Of a stretch of 64,000 nt of DNA, positions 40,491-49,291 are shown piece after piece. The stretch covers positions 1 to 64,000 of the forward strand of contig JAVJQK010000071.1 of assembly GCA_040218145.1 (NCBI GenBank), read 5' to 3'. The translations under genes were made by a program, and so were the position numbers. The notes under the pieces were generated by a model, which searched no databases, was not told the DNA's origin, and was given only the letters and a program-made list of their open reading frames with translations. This stretch comes from Sandaracinaceae bacterium (lineage in GTDB: Bacteria > Myxococcota_A > Polyangia > Polyangiales > Sandaracinaceae). Within the stretch, counting starts at the first letter, position 1; each line of letters starts with the position of its first letter.

Positions 40491-41918
40491 ATGCGGAGTC
40501 TCAAGGCCAAGCTGGCGCGCCTGAGGAGCGCCGGGCCCGGCAGCGCCCCGGCCCCGCAGCACGCCCCGCCCGAGCCGGTGGGCTCCGTCGGTCCGGGCCC
40601 TCTCTCGGAGGACGCCGATCTGGAAGGCGCCGATCTGGAGGGCGCCGTCGAGGACGTCGAGGCGCGCGAGCGCAAGGCCCGCATCGCGAAGCTCCGCGGC
40701 ATGCTCGGCCAGATGATCGCGGACGAGAAGCGCCGCCTCCGCGACCGCCCCGTCGAGGTGCCCGAGGAGCCCTTGCCGCTCCCGGGCGAGACCCTGATGA
40801 CGGCGCACGGGGAGGTGCACCGGGTCGCCAGCTACCTCGAGCCCTCGCATCAGCACGGCCGCGTCCCCATCGCGCGCGCCCTCGACATCACGCCGCAGAC
40901 CGTCGCGAAGCTGGCGCTCGACGAGGGCCTCGGCGCCATCGACCCGCGCAAGCTCGTGTTCCTCGACACGGAGACGACGGGGCTCGCGGGCGGCACCGGG
41001 ACCATCCCGTTCTTGATCGGCGTCGCCTGGTTCGAGGATCAGAGCTTCCGCATCGAGCAGCTGTTGCTGCGCGCGCCGGGAGAGGAGACGCCCATGCTGC
41101 GGCGCCTCGCCGAGCACCTCGAGGGGGCGAGCGCGATCGTCAGCTACAACGGCAAGAGCTACGACTGGCCGCTCCTGCGCACACGCTTCGTGCTCAACCG
41201 GGTGCCGGTGGTGCAGCCCGCCGCCCACCTCGATCTCCTCCACTGCGCGCGACGGGTCTTCAAGCGACGGCTCGGGCAGGTGCGGCTCGTGCACATGGAG
41301 GAGCACGTGCTCGGGATGCGGCGCGAAGGCGACATCGACGGCGCGGAGATCCCGGAGCGCTTCTGGAGCTTCGTCCGGGACGCGGACGGCTCGCGGCTCG
41401 CGCCCGTGATCGAGCACAACGCCAACGACGTGGTCGCGCTGGCCGCGATCCTCGTCAACCTGGTGGAGCGCTACGAGGAGCTGCGCCCCGAGCACGACCC
41501 GGAGGACCGCCTCGGCGTGGCCCAGGTCGCCGTGCGCGCGGCAGATCCGGAGCGGGCCATGCGGTGGGCGGAGAGCGCGGCGGAGGCGGGCGGCCCGGAC
41601 GACGTCACCGCGGACGCGCTGTGGCTGGCGAGCGAGCTCTGTCGCAAGCGTGGCGACGACGAGGGGCGACGCGCGCTGCTTCACCGGGCGCTCGAGGCGG
41701 GCGGCGTGGACCCTCGCCGCTCGGCGCGCGCGCACCTCGCGCTCTCGAAGCTCTACGAGCACCGGCTGAAGGACTTCGAGCGCGCGCTCGTCCACGCGCG
41801 GGCGACGGAGCGGGAGGAAGGCGACGAGTCGCGTGATCGGCGCGTGGCGCGCGTGCTGCGCAAGCTCGAGCGCGCGCGGCGTCAGCTCGCCATGGCGGCG
41901 CCCGCCGAGCTGGAGTGA
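40491..41918 (+). CDS. mrfB: MrfB-like DEDD exonuclease with TPR tail
   Basis: Encodes about 475 residues from ATG 40491. An Ala/Pro-rich, then helical head (about 120 residues) precedes the RNase H-like exonuclease: FLDTETTGLAGGTGTIPFLI (first Asp and Glu), SYNGKSYDWPLLRTRF (Asp), and the final acid in IEHNANDVVALAAIL. The C-terminal 130 residues look like TPR helices (ADALWLASELCRKRGDDEG, ARAHLALSKLYEHRLKD). This matches YprB/MrfB, the exonuclease partner of MrfA. The pair is almost certainly one transcript. The metal-binding acids are all present. Confidence 0.85.
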   Translation: MRSLKAKLARLRSAGPGSAPAPQHAPPEPVGSVGPGPLSEDADLEGADLEGAVEDVEARERKARIAKLRGMLGQMIADEKRRLRDRPVEVPEEPLPLPGETLMTAHGEVHRVASYLEPSHQHGRVPIARALDITPQTVAKLALDEGLGAIDPRKLVFLDTETTGLAGGTGTIPFLIGVAWFEDQSFRIEQLLLRAPGEETPMLRRLAEHLEGASAIVSYNGKSYDWPLLRTRFVLNRVPVVQPAAHLDLLHCARRVFKRRLGQVRLVHMEEHVLGMRREGDIDGAEIPERFWSFVRDADGSRLAPVIEHNANDVVALAAILVNLVERYEELRPEHDPEDRLGVAQVAVRAADPERAMRWAESAAEAGGPDDVTADALWLASELCRKRGDDEGRRALLHRALEAGGVDPRRSARAHLALSKLYEHRLKDFERALVHARATEREEGDESRDRRVARVLRKLERARRQLAMAAPAELE

Positions 41919-41922
41919 GCCC

Positions 41923-43035
41923 GTGTCCCGGCGCTCTCCTGCCGCTTGGCCGTGGATCGTCGCGCTCTCGCTCTCGGCGTGCGGCGCTCGCAGCGGGCTC
42001 GACGTGGAGCCCCCCGACGCCGCGCCCCCCGACGCCGCGGACTCTGGCTTCTTTCGCACCTTCCCCTGCCTCTGGACGTTCGGCGAGCCGCTCACCGTCG
42101 CGACGGCCGCGTCCTTCTCGCAGCTGACCGGCGCGGTGCACCCCACGGCCGACGTGGCGGTGATCGGCGCGACCGCGCCCGAGCTGGGCCCACGGCTCTG
42201 GTCGATCTCGCTGGGCCGCTCGCCCGCGATCCGTGAGGAGCGCTCGGGCCCGATGGCGTCCGGGCCCTGGTTCGCGGGCGTCGACGGCTTTCTGCAGCAG
42301 ATCGGACGGCAGTGTGTCGTGCGATCCTACGACGTCATGCTCGCCGAGGGCGAGCTCTTCGAGTGGGTCGAGGAGATGGCGCGCTGCGAGCTGACACAGA
42401 CCGAGCCGGGGCGGATCGAGAGCGCGAGCGTGATGGACTTCGCCAACGGCTCGCTGGCCAGCGTCGGTCCGCTCCCCTCGGAGGCGCCCGAGGTGCGCCG
42501 GCTCGGCGACGTCGGCCCACAGCCGGAGCGCGCGCACGTCCACCTCGCGGCCGACGGAGAGGGCGCGCTCACGGTGTGGCAGCGAGGCGACGAGGTCTTC
42601 GTCCAGCGCCGCGGGGGCGAGCCGCGGGCGCTGGCGTCGGGACCGGGGGCCAGGTTCGAGAGCGCGCCGGAGCGCCTCCGCGGGGCCGTGCTCGTGCTCT
42701 CGCGCGACGCGTCGCGACCCTGGACCCTCGAGCGCCATGAATTCGCGGGCGGGCCGTCCACGCCGGTCGTCGACGTGGGCGCGCTGCCAGCGGAGCCGGT
42801 CGGCGCGATGCGCTCGAACGAGACCGAGGCGCTGATCCCGCTCGGCGACGGGTCGATGGCTCACGTGCCGCTCGCCGGGGCGGAGCTGCGCTCCCTCGGC
42901 CCCGTGCCCGAGGGGCCGGTCGAGGCCATGGAGATCATCCTCCGCCCCGGCGGGAGCGCGGGCGGTCTCCTCTACGTGCACGGGTCGGCGGCCGGGCGGG
43001 CGCTGACGTTCCGAGCGCTCATCTGCAACCGCTGA
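41923..43035 (+). CDS. Putative lipoprotein of unknown function
   Basis: Encodes about 370 residues from a GTG at 41923 with GGAG eight bases upstream, overlapping nothing but following mrfB by 4 bp. The signal ends SLSAC, then an Asp/Ala/Pro linker (EPPDAAPPDAADSG). The body has repeated strand-turn units (VFVQRRGGEPRALASGPGA, DGSMAHVPLAGAELRSLG), suggesting a beta-propeller. No family is recognised. Cys residues occur in three places (PCLW, RQCVV, ARCEL). It may ride on the mrfAB message, but its function is likely separate. Confidence 0.65.
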   Translation: MSRRSPAAWPWIVALSLSACGARSGLDVEPPDAAPPDAADSGFFRTFPCLWTFGEPLTVATAASFSQLTGAVHPTADVAVIGATAPELGPRLWSISLGRSPAIREERSGPMASGPWFAGVDGFLQQIGRQCVVRSYDVMLAEGELFEWVEEMARCELTQTEPGRIESASVMDFANGSLASVGPLPSEAPEVRRLGDVGPQPERAHVHLAADGEGALTVWQRGDEVFVQRRGGEPRALASGPGARFESAPERLRGAVLVLSRDASRPWTLERHEFAGGPSTPVVDVGALPAEPVGAMRSNETEALIPLGDGSMAHVPLAGAELRSLGPVPEGPVEAMEIILRPGGSAGGLLYVHGSAAGRALTFRALICNR

Positions 43036-43050
43036 GTCAGAGCGCTCGCG

Positions 43051-43575
43051 TCATCGCGAATCGCAGAGGGAGCGCAGCAGACGGAGCTGCGCCGCGGTCT
43101 CGGGAGACGGGCGGCTGCCGTGAGGCTGGCCCACGCGGCGCTGGCGGAGGGCGTCGATGGCCGCTTCCACGGAGCGGACGACGCCGTGACGGATCCACCA
43201 GGCGGCGACGACGGTGCCGGTGCGTCCGCGCCCGCCCTGACAGTGCACGTAGACGGTGTGGCCGCGCGCGAGCGCGCCGTCGATCGCGTCGAGGATGGCC
43301 TCGAGGGTAGCGCGTGACGGGGCCGCGCCGTCGAGGATGGGGAAGCCGATCCACACCGCCCGCTCCGAGAGCTTGTCGAGCATGGCGCGGATGGACGGCG
43401 GCTCGGCCGGGGTGCGCAGGTCGATCACCGTCGAGACGCCCGCGCCGAGCAGCGCGCGGACGGCGGCGCGCAGGGCAGGTCGATCCGGCCCCTGGGGCAG
43501 CGGCCCCGCGAGGAGCCGCTCGCCCGCCCAGTAGCTGTCGGGGAGCGGCCCGGCCGCGCTCGGGGAGTCGGTCAC
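43051..43575 (-). CDS. Dual-specificity/tyrosine phosphatase-like protein
   Basis: Encodes about 174 residues from GTG 43575 in a GTGA overlap with the tetR-like gene. The signature HCQGGRGRT gives the catalytic Cys (C112) and Arg (R118); the general acid is likely D82 in FPILDG. The fold matches small Cys-based phosphatases in the protein-tyrosine/dual-specificity superfamily. It is cytosolic. It ends a three-gene cassette (DUF4336, TetR, phosphatase). The substrate cannot be inferred; a phosphoprotein or a small phosphoinositide-like compound is possible. Confidence 0.8.
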   Translation of the reverse strand: MTDSPSAAGPLPDSYWAGERLLAGPLPQGPDRPALRAAVRALLGAGVSTVIDLRTPAEPPSIRAMLDKLSERAVWIGFPILDGAAPSRATLEAILDAIDGALARGHTVYVHCQGGRGRTGTVVAAWWIRHGVVRSVEAAIDALRQRRVGQPHGSRPSPETAAQLRLLRSLCDSR

Positions 43576-44207
43576 GCCTTCGCTCCGCGGACGAGGTTCG
43601 CGCACGCCTCGTCGAGGAGCCCGTCCAGCTCGTAGCGGAGGCCGGCCCCCATCGCGTCCATCCCGGCGTGCACGTTGACGATGCCGTGCACGGTCATCAA
43701 CGCGACGTTCGCGAGCCGGCGGGGCTCCACGTCGGCGCTCAGCGCGCCGTCGGCGCGGTCGCGCTCCAGCTTCGCCTCGAGCTCGCCCATGAGCTTCCAG
43801 CTCAGCGGGTAGACCTCCCGGGCCATCAGGTCGGGGGGCGCGTCGCCCGAGAGCGCCCAGATCTGGAGCGCTCGGAAGCCGGCGTAGTCGTCGCGGTGAT
43901 GGGCCACGAACGCGCGCATCATGGCCTCGAGCGCGCCGAGGCCGCTCTCCGCGCGCTCCACCGCGTCGAGCAGGGCGTGGGTCTCCCGCGCGAAGTGGTC
44001 GACGAGCAGGGCCGAGAGAAGCGCCTCTCTCGATTCGAAATAATAGTAGACGGACGGCTTGCTGAGATCGGCGCGCTCCGCCACCGCGGCGACGGTGAAG
44101 CCTGGCAGGCCGAACTCGACGAGGACCTCCTCGGCGACCTCGAGGATGCGGGCGCGCTTGCGGGCCTGACGGCGCGTCTTGCGCGCGATGCGATCCTCTT
44201 CGCTCAT
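43572..44207 (-). CDS. TetR-family regulator
   Basis: Encodes about 211 residues from ATG 44207 in an ATGA overlap with the DUF4336 gene. The DNA-binding head is clear: ILEVAEEVLVEFGLPGFTVA, then ERADLSKPSVYYYFESREAL. The C-terminal ligand-binding part has several Ala/Leu-rich helices. It probably represses its own cassette and responds to a small hydrophobic ligand. No operator could be picked out by eye. Confidence 0.9.
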   Translation of the reverse strand: MSEEDRIARKTRRQARKRARILEVAEEVLVEFGLPGFTVAAVAERADLSKPSVYYYFESREALLSALLVDHFARETHALLDAVERAESGLGALEAMMRAFVAHHRDDYAGFRALQIWALSGDAPPDLMAREVYPLSWKLMGELEAKLERDRADGALSADVEPRRLANVALMTVHGIVNVHAGMDAMGAGLRYELDGLLDEACANLVRGAKA

Positions 44208-44875
44208 CCCAGCCAGGCGGTCGACTTCGCCACGACGTCCTTGGCGTCGCCCTCGATCACGTCCCCGTGGCAGACGGTGGCGCGCGCGAAGTCCCAGCCG
44301 AGCATCTCGTCTCGGCATTGCTTCACCGCCTCCTTGTCCTTCATCACGAAGCGCAGGAGCCGGGACTGCTTCGCGCCGCCGCGCGCGCCCGCCATCGAGA
44401 GCACGGTGCGCGTCCACCACCCGCCCTCATCGCCGAAGTTGAAGAGGAAGTCGGTGAGCACGAGGGTCTTGCTCGGCCGGTGGAAGAAGACGACCTCGTT
44501 GAGCGCCGGCATGCCCCCGACGAAGAGCGTCTCGAGCGCGCCACGCCAGGCCTCGGGTGCGGCGTCGGGGAGCGCGCCGTCGATCGGGAGCGCCTTCTGC
44601 TTCTTCTCCACGCCGGGCGCCGCGAGCACCTCGGCCTCCGGCCAGCGCTCCTTGGCGCGGCCGGCGAAGAGGTGGTGGAACGTGTTCGGAGCCGCGATCC
44701 AGCGCACCCGCCCGAGCCCGCTCAGCCGCTCGGCGAGCGCGTCGTCGATGCGCACCGGCGAGTGCAGGAGCAGCTCCTCCCCGAGCCGCACCACCGTCAT
44801 GCGCGTCCCGAAGTCCGCGCCCCCGAGCTTCAGCGGCTGCGTCACCGTCCAGATCTCGTCCCCGAGCTTCTCCAT
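44204..44875 (-). CDS. DUF4336 protein (MBL-related fold)
   Basis: Encodes about 223 residues; the ATG at 44875 has GAGGAGG seven bases upstream. The pattern PLKLGGADFGTRMTVVRLGE, FLFNFGDEGGWW, IAAPNTFHHLFAGRAKERWP and VCHGDVIEG is typical of DUF4336, a metallo-beta-lactamase-like family of unknown activity, often next to regulators. Metal-binding His residues are reduced compared with true MBL enzymes. It precedes tetR with a 4-bp overlap and lies 60 bp after the PhoD gene on the same strand. Confidence 0.8.
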   Translation of the reverse strand: MEKLGDEIWTVTQPLKLGGADFGTRMTVVRLGEELLLHSPVRIDDALAERLSGLGRVRWIAAPNTFHHLFAGRAKERWPEAEVLAAPGVEKKQKALPIDGALPDAAPEAWRGALETLFVGGMPALNEVVFFHRPSKTLVLTDFLFNFGDEGGWWTRTVLSMAGARGGAKQSRLLRFVMKDKEAVKQCRDEMLGWDFARATVCHGDVIEGDAKDVVAKSTAWLG

Positions 44876-44935
44876 GTCGCACCTCCTCGCCCGGTTTCTG
44901 ACTCCGGTTCGAAAAACCGTCAAGGGGTCGAATGC

Positions 44936-46438
44936 TCAGTAGCCGATCTCTTGCACCTGGATCGTGGAGCCGCTCGCGTTGATCCACGAGACGCGGATGC
45001 GCATGGCCGCCGGATCGAGCTCGAGCGTCGTGTAGTTGTTGGTCGTGCTCGACCACTCGAACTGCGGGCGTCGCAGCAGGAACGAGGCGGGGTTGCCCGT
45101 CTGGGCGCCGGGGCCGGCGAGCACCTCCCACTGATCCTCGCCCATCTGTCCGCTCCGCCCGACCTTGCCCACCGACGCGAAGTGGAAGTCTCCGCTCAGC
45201 CACAGGACGCCCTCGATGGGCTGGGTGTCGATGAAGGAGAGGATCTCCTCGCGGGCGCGCGGGTAGCCCTCCCAGCGATCCGCCTCGGCCGGGAACGGCA
45301 TGTCGCCGATCGGCACCGAGTTCGCGATGATCTTGAACGCGCACGGGCTCGTCCGCAGGCCGTCCTTCAGCCAGTCCATCTGCGCGCGGGAGAGATACTG
45401 CTCGCCGGTCGAGGGCAGCCGCTCGCTGCGGCAGTCGAGCACGAAGACCTCCGCCGTCAGGCCCCACCGCGTCGACTTCCAGATGCGGTCCGGCGCGCCC
45501 GCGTCCCTCCGGAGCGGCAGGCTCTCGAAGAAGGTCTGGTACGGCACCGTCAGATCGTGGGTCTCGGGGTCGAAGTTGTTGTCGACCTCGTGGTCGTCCC
45601 AGGTGGCCATCACGCTGGTCGAGGCGCGCATCGCCCGGTAGCCGTCCGAGCCGAGGCTGTCCGCCCAGCGCGCGCGAAACTCGGCCAGCGTGCTCGCGCC
45701 GTCGTTGTAGGTGGTGTCCCCGAGCATCAAGAACAGGTCGAGGTCGTCGCGCCCGCCCGCGTGCTCGAGCGTCGCCTTGCTGCGCGAGTTCGTGGTGCAG
45801 CTGCACGCCCCGAACAGGAGCGGCTCCATCGCGTCCGCGGCGACGGCGGCGCGGAAGCGCCCGACGGGGCTGCGCGCGGTCCGCGTGTCGCCGTCCATCT
45901 CGAAGAACGCGTAGCGGTGGCGCGCGCCCGCGCGCAGGCCCGTGACCTCGTGGTGCACGAAGCCGCCGTCGGCGGGTGTCATCGATGCTTGCGAAACGCG
46001 ACGCAGGTACACGTCGCCGTCCATCTCCCAGACGACGAGCGAGAGCGGCGCGGCGCCGTCGTAGCGGGTCCAGAGGATGGCGGCCTCCGGGGTGACGTCC
46101 CCGCTCGCGACCCCGAGCCCGAACGCGCCCGACTCCGGCGTGTCCTCGGGCGGGGCGACCGGCTCGGGCGGGCCTGCGTCCTCGGGCGTGCCCGCGTCCT
46201 CGGCGCCTGCGTCCTCGCCTCCGCCGTCCTGCACACCCGCGTCGAGCCCGCCGCCATCCGAGGCGCCCCCGTCCGAGAGGTCGCCCCCGTCGCCGGCGGG
46301 GCCGCCGTCCGGGCCCGCGCCGCCGCCGCAGCCGAGGGCGAGGCCCGCCGCCGCGGCGGCCGTGGTCTGAAGGAACGCACGTCGTCCGTGCGCTGGCTTG
46401 GGCGTGGAGCCCTCGCCGTCGTCTCGTTCGTCCGCCAC
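44936..46438 (-). CDS. PhoD-like alkaline phosphatase/phosphodiesterase, Tat-exported lipoprotein
   Basis: Encodes 500 residues. The N-terminus has the twin-arginine motif GRRAFLQTTAAAAAGLALGC with a lipobox, so it is folded before export and anchored. An Asp/Gly-rich linker (residues about 38-100) follows. The PhoD core has a fibronectin-like N-domain, then metal ligands in FLMLGDTTYND, MATWDDHEVDNN, CAFKIIANSVP and LWLSGDFHFASVG. PhoD enzymes release phosphate from phosphate esters and need Ca/Fe; this suggests phosphate scavenging at the surface. It diverges from the MopE-like gene at 46499. Confidence 0.88.
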   Translation of the reverse strand: MADERDDGEGSTPKPAHGRRAFLQTTAAAAAGLALGCGGGAGPDGGPAGDGGDLSDGGASDGGGLDAGVQDGGGEDAGAEDAGTPEDAGPPEPVAPPEDTPESGAFGLGVASGDVTPEAAILWTRYDGAAPLSLVVWEMDGDVYLRRVSQASMTPADGGFVHHEVTGLRAGARHRYAFFEMDGDTRTARSPVGRFRAAVAADAMEPLLFGACSCTTNSRSKATLEHAGGRDDLDLFLMLGDTTYNDGASTLAEFRARWADSLGSDGYRAMRASTSVMATWDDHEVDNNFDPETHDLTVPYQTFFESLPLRRDAGAPDRIWKSTRWGLTAEVFVLDCRSERLPSTGEQYLSRAQMDWLKDGLRTSPCAFKIIANSVPIGDMPFPAEADRWEGYPRAREEILSFIDTQPIEGVLWLSGDFHFASVGKVGRSGQMGEDQWEVLAGPGAQTGNPASFLLRRPQFEWSSTTNNYTTLELDPAAMRIRVSWINASGSTIQVQEIGY

Positions 46439-46498
46439 CCGACCATTTCACCGGCTCCACGTTTCGCGTCAACCCCGGGGCACCGTTATGATCGCCGC

Positions 46499-47782
46499 GT
46501 GACGCGCGTCCTCGCCTTCCTCCTGCTCTTCGCCGTCGGCTGCAACTGCACCCCCGGGCGCGTCGGCCGGCTCCTGCCCGACGGCGCGCTCCAGCGCCCG
46601 CCCGACTCCGGCGTGGTCGCTCGGCGTGACGGCGGGGAGGGCGGCGTCGTCGACATGGACGGCGCGGTGACCGGCGACGGCGCGGTCGACATGGACGCCA
46701 CCGTCCCCTTCGACGCCGGCCCGCCCCGGTTCGAGCTCGACTGCGACGACGGCGTCGATCAGGACGGTGACGGCCGCACCGACTGCGAAGACGAGGACTG
46801 CGAGGGCGCGGCGTGCGACGCGAGCGGCGCGCTCCTGTGCGAAGAGCGCATGTGCGGCGGCTGCACCGAGACGGTCGAGGCTTCGTGCGGAGATGGCTTC
46901 GACGAGGACTGCGACGGGATGCGCGACTGCGCCGATCCCGACTGCGACGGCGTGGTCTGCGGCCCGGGTGACGTGACCTGCGGCGGCGGCGCGTGCCCCT
47001 GCGCGAGCGGATTCGAGGAGGCGCTCTGCGGCGACGGCACCGACGACGACTGCGATGGGCTCGTCGACTGCGCCGACTCCGACTGCCTCGGCCGTTCGTG
47101 CGGCGCGATGGGCGTGGTGTGTCTGCCCGGCGGCGAGTGCGGGTGCGGCGGGTCGATGGAGCTCTGCCAGGGCTTCGACGACGACTGCAGCGGCACCGCC
47201 GACGAGGGCTGCCCGGTGGGCGTGGGGCAGTGCTGCGGCGCGACGGCCGGCTCGTTCGGCGGGAGCATGGGCACCGCGTGGTTCGACGCGTGCCCGATGG
47301 GCGCGGCGCTGATCGGCCTCGCCGGCCGCGAGGGCCCTCGCCTCGAGCAGCTGCAGCCGATCTGCGCGGCGCTCGTGTTCGAGGAGGACACCAGCACGCG
47401 GCCCGAGCACACCTTCCGCGTCCGCCGCGGGGCGCCCATCTTCGGCGCGCAGCACGGCGCGGCGGGGGCCACCACCTTCGACGAGCGCTGTCCGGGCGAC
47501 GAGATCGCGATCGGCCTGAGCGGCAGCGCCGACGACCAGTTCGTCGACCGCGTCTCGCTCCGGTGCGGCCGGGTCTCCATCGCGCGGAGCCGGAGCTTCA
47601 ACTGGCAGCTCACCGTGACGCCGACCGGCTCGACCACGCCGCGCGGCGCGGCGGGCATCGGAGAGACCTTCACCGCCACCTGCGCGACCGGCTCGGTGAT
47701 CATGGCCCTCGACGGACGCGAGAGCACGCGGGTCAACCGCCTCGGCGCGTCCTGCCAGCGGCTACAGCTCTCGCTCCGGTGA
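46499..47782 (+). CDS. MopE-like Cys-rich lipoprotein
   Basis: Encodes about 427 residues from a GTG at 46499. The signal ends LLLFAVGC. The linker (ARRDGGEGGVVDMDGAVTGD) is repetitive. Residues about 80-240 hold repeats of the form CDDGVDQDGDGRTDCEDEDC and GDGTDDDCDGLVDCADSDC, which match the MopE-like metal-binding motif (copper in Methylococcus MopE). The last 180 residues form a distinct domain with CCGATAGSFGGSMGTAWFDA and MALDGRESTRVNRLG, which looks beta-rich and ends in a Cys. It is a surface protein, perhaps metal-binding. Confidence 0.8.
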   Translation: MTRVLAFLLLFAVGCNCTPGRVGRLLPDGALQRPPDSGVVARRDGGEGGVVDMDGAVTGDGAVDMDATVPFDAGPPRFELDCDDGVDQDGDGRTDCEDEDCEGAACDASGALLCEERMCGGCTETVEASCGDGFDEDCDGMRDCADPDCDGVVCGPGDVTCGGGACPCASGFEEALCGDGTDDDCDGLVDCADSDCLGRSCGAMGVVCLPGGECGCGGSMELCQGFDDDCSGTADEGCPVGVGQCCGATAGSFGGSMGTAWFDACPMGAALIGLAGREGPRLEQLQPICAALVFEEDTSTRPEHTFRVRRGAPIFGAQHGAAGATTFDERCPGDEIAIGLSGSADDQFVDRVSLRCGRVSIARSRSFNWQLTVTPTGSTTPRGAAGIGETFTATCATGSVIMALDGRESTRVNRLGASCQRLQLSLR

Positions 47783-47825
47783 AGCGCTGAGGCTCGCCCG
47801 CGATGCCTCCTGCGCTGGCGGGGGG

Positions 47826-47921
47826 TCAGCTGCCGGCGAGCCCGGCCGCGAACATGAACGCGATGCCCCAGGCGGCGGCGAGGGTCAGGAGCCACTGGGT
47901 GTGAACGGGTTGGAACTGCAT
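47826..47921 (-). CDS. Possible 31-residue membrane peptide
   Basis: From an ATG at 47921 the minus strand codes 31 residues with one hydrophobic helix, WLLTLAAAWGIAFMFAAGL, ending in AGS. Upstream codons in the frame look unlike protein. Ribosome site is weak. Short membrane peptides like this are common, so it is plausible but unproven. Confidence 0.3.
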   Translation of the reverse strand: MQFQPVHTQWLLTLAAAWGIAFMFAAGLAGS

Positions 47922-48016
47922 GTCCCGGTTCACAGCGAGCGCCGTGCCAGCCCAGCGGACGCGCCGCGCGCGCGTCGGCGCGTGCGGCATCGCGCCTCGC
48001 CGGGGCGCGCTGGGTG

Positions 48017-48457
48017 TCACTGGTTCATCAGGATGGCGGCCCCGAAGAGGCCGCCGTAGAGGATCATCAGGCCGGCCATCACGATCCCCATCAGCACGCT
48101 CATCACCGTCGAGACGATCGCGACGACCAGGCCCACGACCGTCGCGTCCCGTCCGTGCGCGGGGAGCTGCCCGGCTTGGATGGCGCGCAGATCGCGCCGC
48201 GCCATCACGATGGCGGGCATGCTCAAGAAGAGCGAGATGAGCCCGACCGGGCCACAGAACGAGCAGCCGATGAAGAGCGCCATCAGGCTGCTGAAGCCGA
48301 GGACCAGGATCACGACGCTGCGGTCGACGCCCTGCCCCGGAGGCGGCGGCCCCGGAGGCGAGCCGGGCGCCTGACCGGGTGGCTGACCGAACGGGGCCGG
48401 GGGCCCGGCGGGCGGGGCGCCCCAGCCACCCCCCTGCTGTTGCGGATGCCAGCTCAC
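48017..48457 (-). CDS. DUF4190-like membrane protein
   Basis: Encodes about 146 residues from GTG 48457. A 45-residue Pro/Gly/Gln-rich cytosolic head (PPAGPPAPFGQPPGQAPGSP) precedes two or three membrane helices: VVILVLGFSSLMALFIGCSF, MPAIVMARRDLRAIQAGQ is the loop, and VVGLVVAIVSTVMSVLMGIV. The DLRAIxAGQL loop and Gly/Pro-rich head fit the DUF4190 family seen in actinobacteria and myxobacteria. Function unknown. It diverges from the gene at 48482 with 24 bp between starts. Confidence 0.75.
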   Translation of the reverse strand: MSWHPQQQGGGWGAPPAGPPAPFGQPPGQAPGSPPGPPPPGQGVDRSVVILVLGFSSLMALFIGCSFCGPVGLISLFLSMPAIVMARRDLRAIQAGQLPAHGRDATVVGLVVAIVSTVMSVLMGIVMAGLMILYGGLFGAAILMNQ

Positions 48458-48481
48458 GGCGATCAGTCTACGCTCTTTGCC

Positions 48482-48934
48482 ATGGCGACGCAGCCTCCGC
48501 TCACGCTCCGGCTCCGCGAGCCGGCGCTCCGGCGCGCCGACGGGCTCTTCTACCTGCTGAAGGCGCGGCTGGGGAAGGTGCGCCCGGAGGTCTTCGCGGC
48601 GTTCGCGTTCAAGAACGACGAGCGCAGCTTCGCGCGTCGGCTCCTCGAGCGTCACCCGCGCTACTGGCTCTTCCGCACGAACCAGCAGCGCTTCTGCGGC
48701 GACTTCCTCGCGGTCGACATGGCCAGCCCCGACGTCGCGTCCCGGCGCGTGCTCGCGATCGATCTGAAGCTGGGCAAGGACGTGGTCGAGGGCGGCGGCG
48801 GGGCGGGCAACTCGTTCACGCAGCTCGACGCGGCCGTGGCCGACGTCGCGCGCCGCCTCGGCGTCATCCAGCCGGACGCGGCGCCGTTGCGCTTGACCGG
48901 CGACGCGTCGTCACTGCTCGCGCACCTCGGCTGA
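48482..48934 (+). CDS. Conserved-looking cytosolic protein, possibly nuclease-like
   Basis: Encodes 150 residues from ATG 48482. It is rich in Arg and Leu, with strands FCGDFLAVDMASPD and RRVLAIDLKLGKDV. The DxK in AIDLKLG after an Asp-led strand recalls the PD-(D/E)xK nuclease core, but no full motif is present and I would not call it a nuclease. No signal peptide. The C-terminus overlaps the convergent lipoprotein gene by 24 bp. Confidence 0.6.
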   Translation: MATQPPLTLRLREPALRRADGLFYLLKARLGKVRPEVFAAFAFKNDERSFARRLLERHPRYWLFRTNQQRFCGDFLAVDMASPDVASRRVLAIDLKLGKDVVEGGGGAGNSFTQLDAAVADVARRLGVIQPDAAPLRLTGDASSLLAHLG

Positions 48935-49291
48935 GGACGCGCACCCGCACGACGCAGCGGCGATGCGCTCCCGGGCCGCGCCGCAGCGGGCCGCGGAGTC
49001 GGTGCAGCGCCCCGCGAAGTCGCGGCTCCGAGGGTGTCGGTCGGCGATGGCGCAGATGCGCTCGCTCAGATCGCAGATGGAGCCGCCGAGGTCGCACGCG
49101 GCCTCGCAGTCGGGCTCGGGGCGCGCGAGCACGGTCTCGAGGTCGTCGGTGAGCGAGATCTGCTCGCCCTCGAGCTCCGCCGGGCTCTCACGCTCCGGGG
49201 CGACCGTCGTCGGCTCCCCGACCATGCTCGCGCCTCCGCAGCCGGCGTAGCCGAAGAGGAGCAGGGCGAGCGCGGCGCGTGCGCGGCTCAT
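48911..49291 (-). CDS. Small Cys-rich lipoprotein at the end of the ECF cassette
   Basis: Encodes about 126 residues from ATG 49291, in an ATGA overlap with the TPR lipoprotein. The signal ends LLLFGYAGC. Eight Cys residues cluster in the second half (CEAACDLGGSICDLSERIC and CTDSAARC), in a pattern of two-turn disulfide knots. I do not recognise a family. It is the last gene of the sigma-factor cassette and is probably exported to the outer membrane. Its 3-prime end overlaps the convergent gene at 48482-48934. Confidence 0.7.
   Translation of the reverse strand: MSRARAALALLLFGYAGCGGASMVGEPTTVAPERESPAELEGEQISLTDDLETVLARPEPDCEAACDLGGSICDLSERICAIADRHPRSRDFAGRCTDSAARCGAARERIAAASCGCASSAEVREQ

Noticed and set aside
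37851-41918. A plus-strand frame open from 37851 through the helicase region
   Set aside because: The helicase motifs are in another frame (from 38011). Only the segment from ATG 40491 in this frame is protein-like (MrfB).
47826-48020. Longer start for the small membrane peptide
   Set aside because: The upstream 33 codons are Arg/Ala-rich and not protein-like, and include no better ribosome site.
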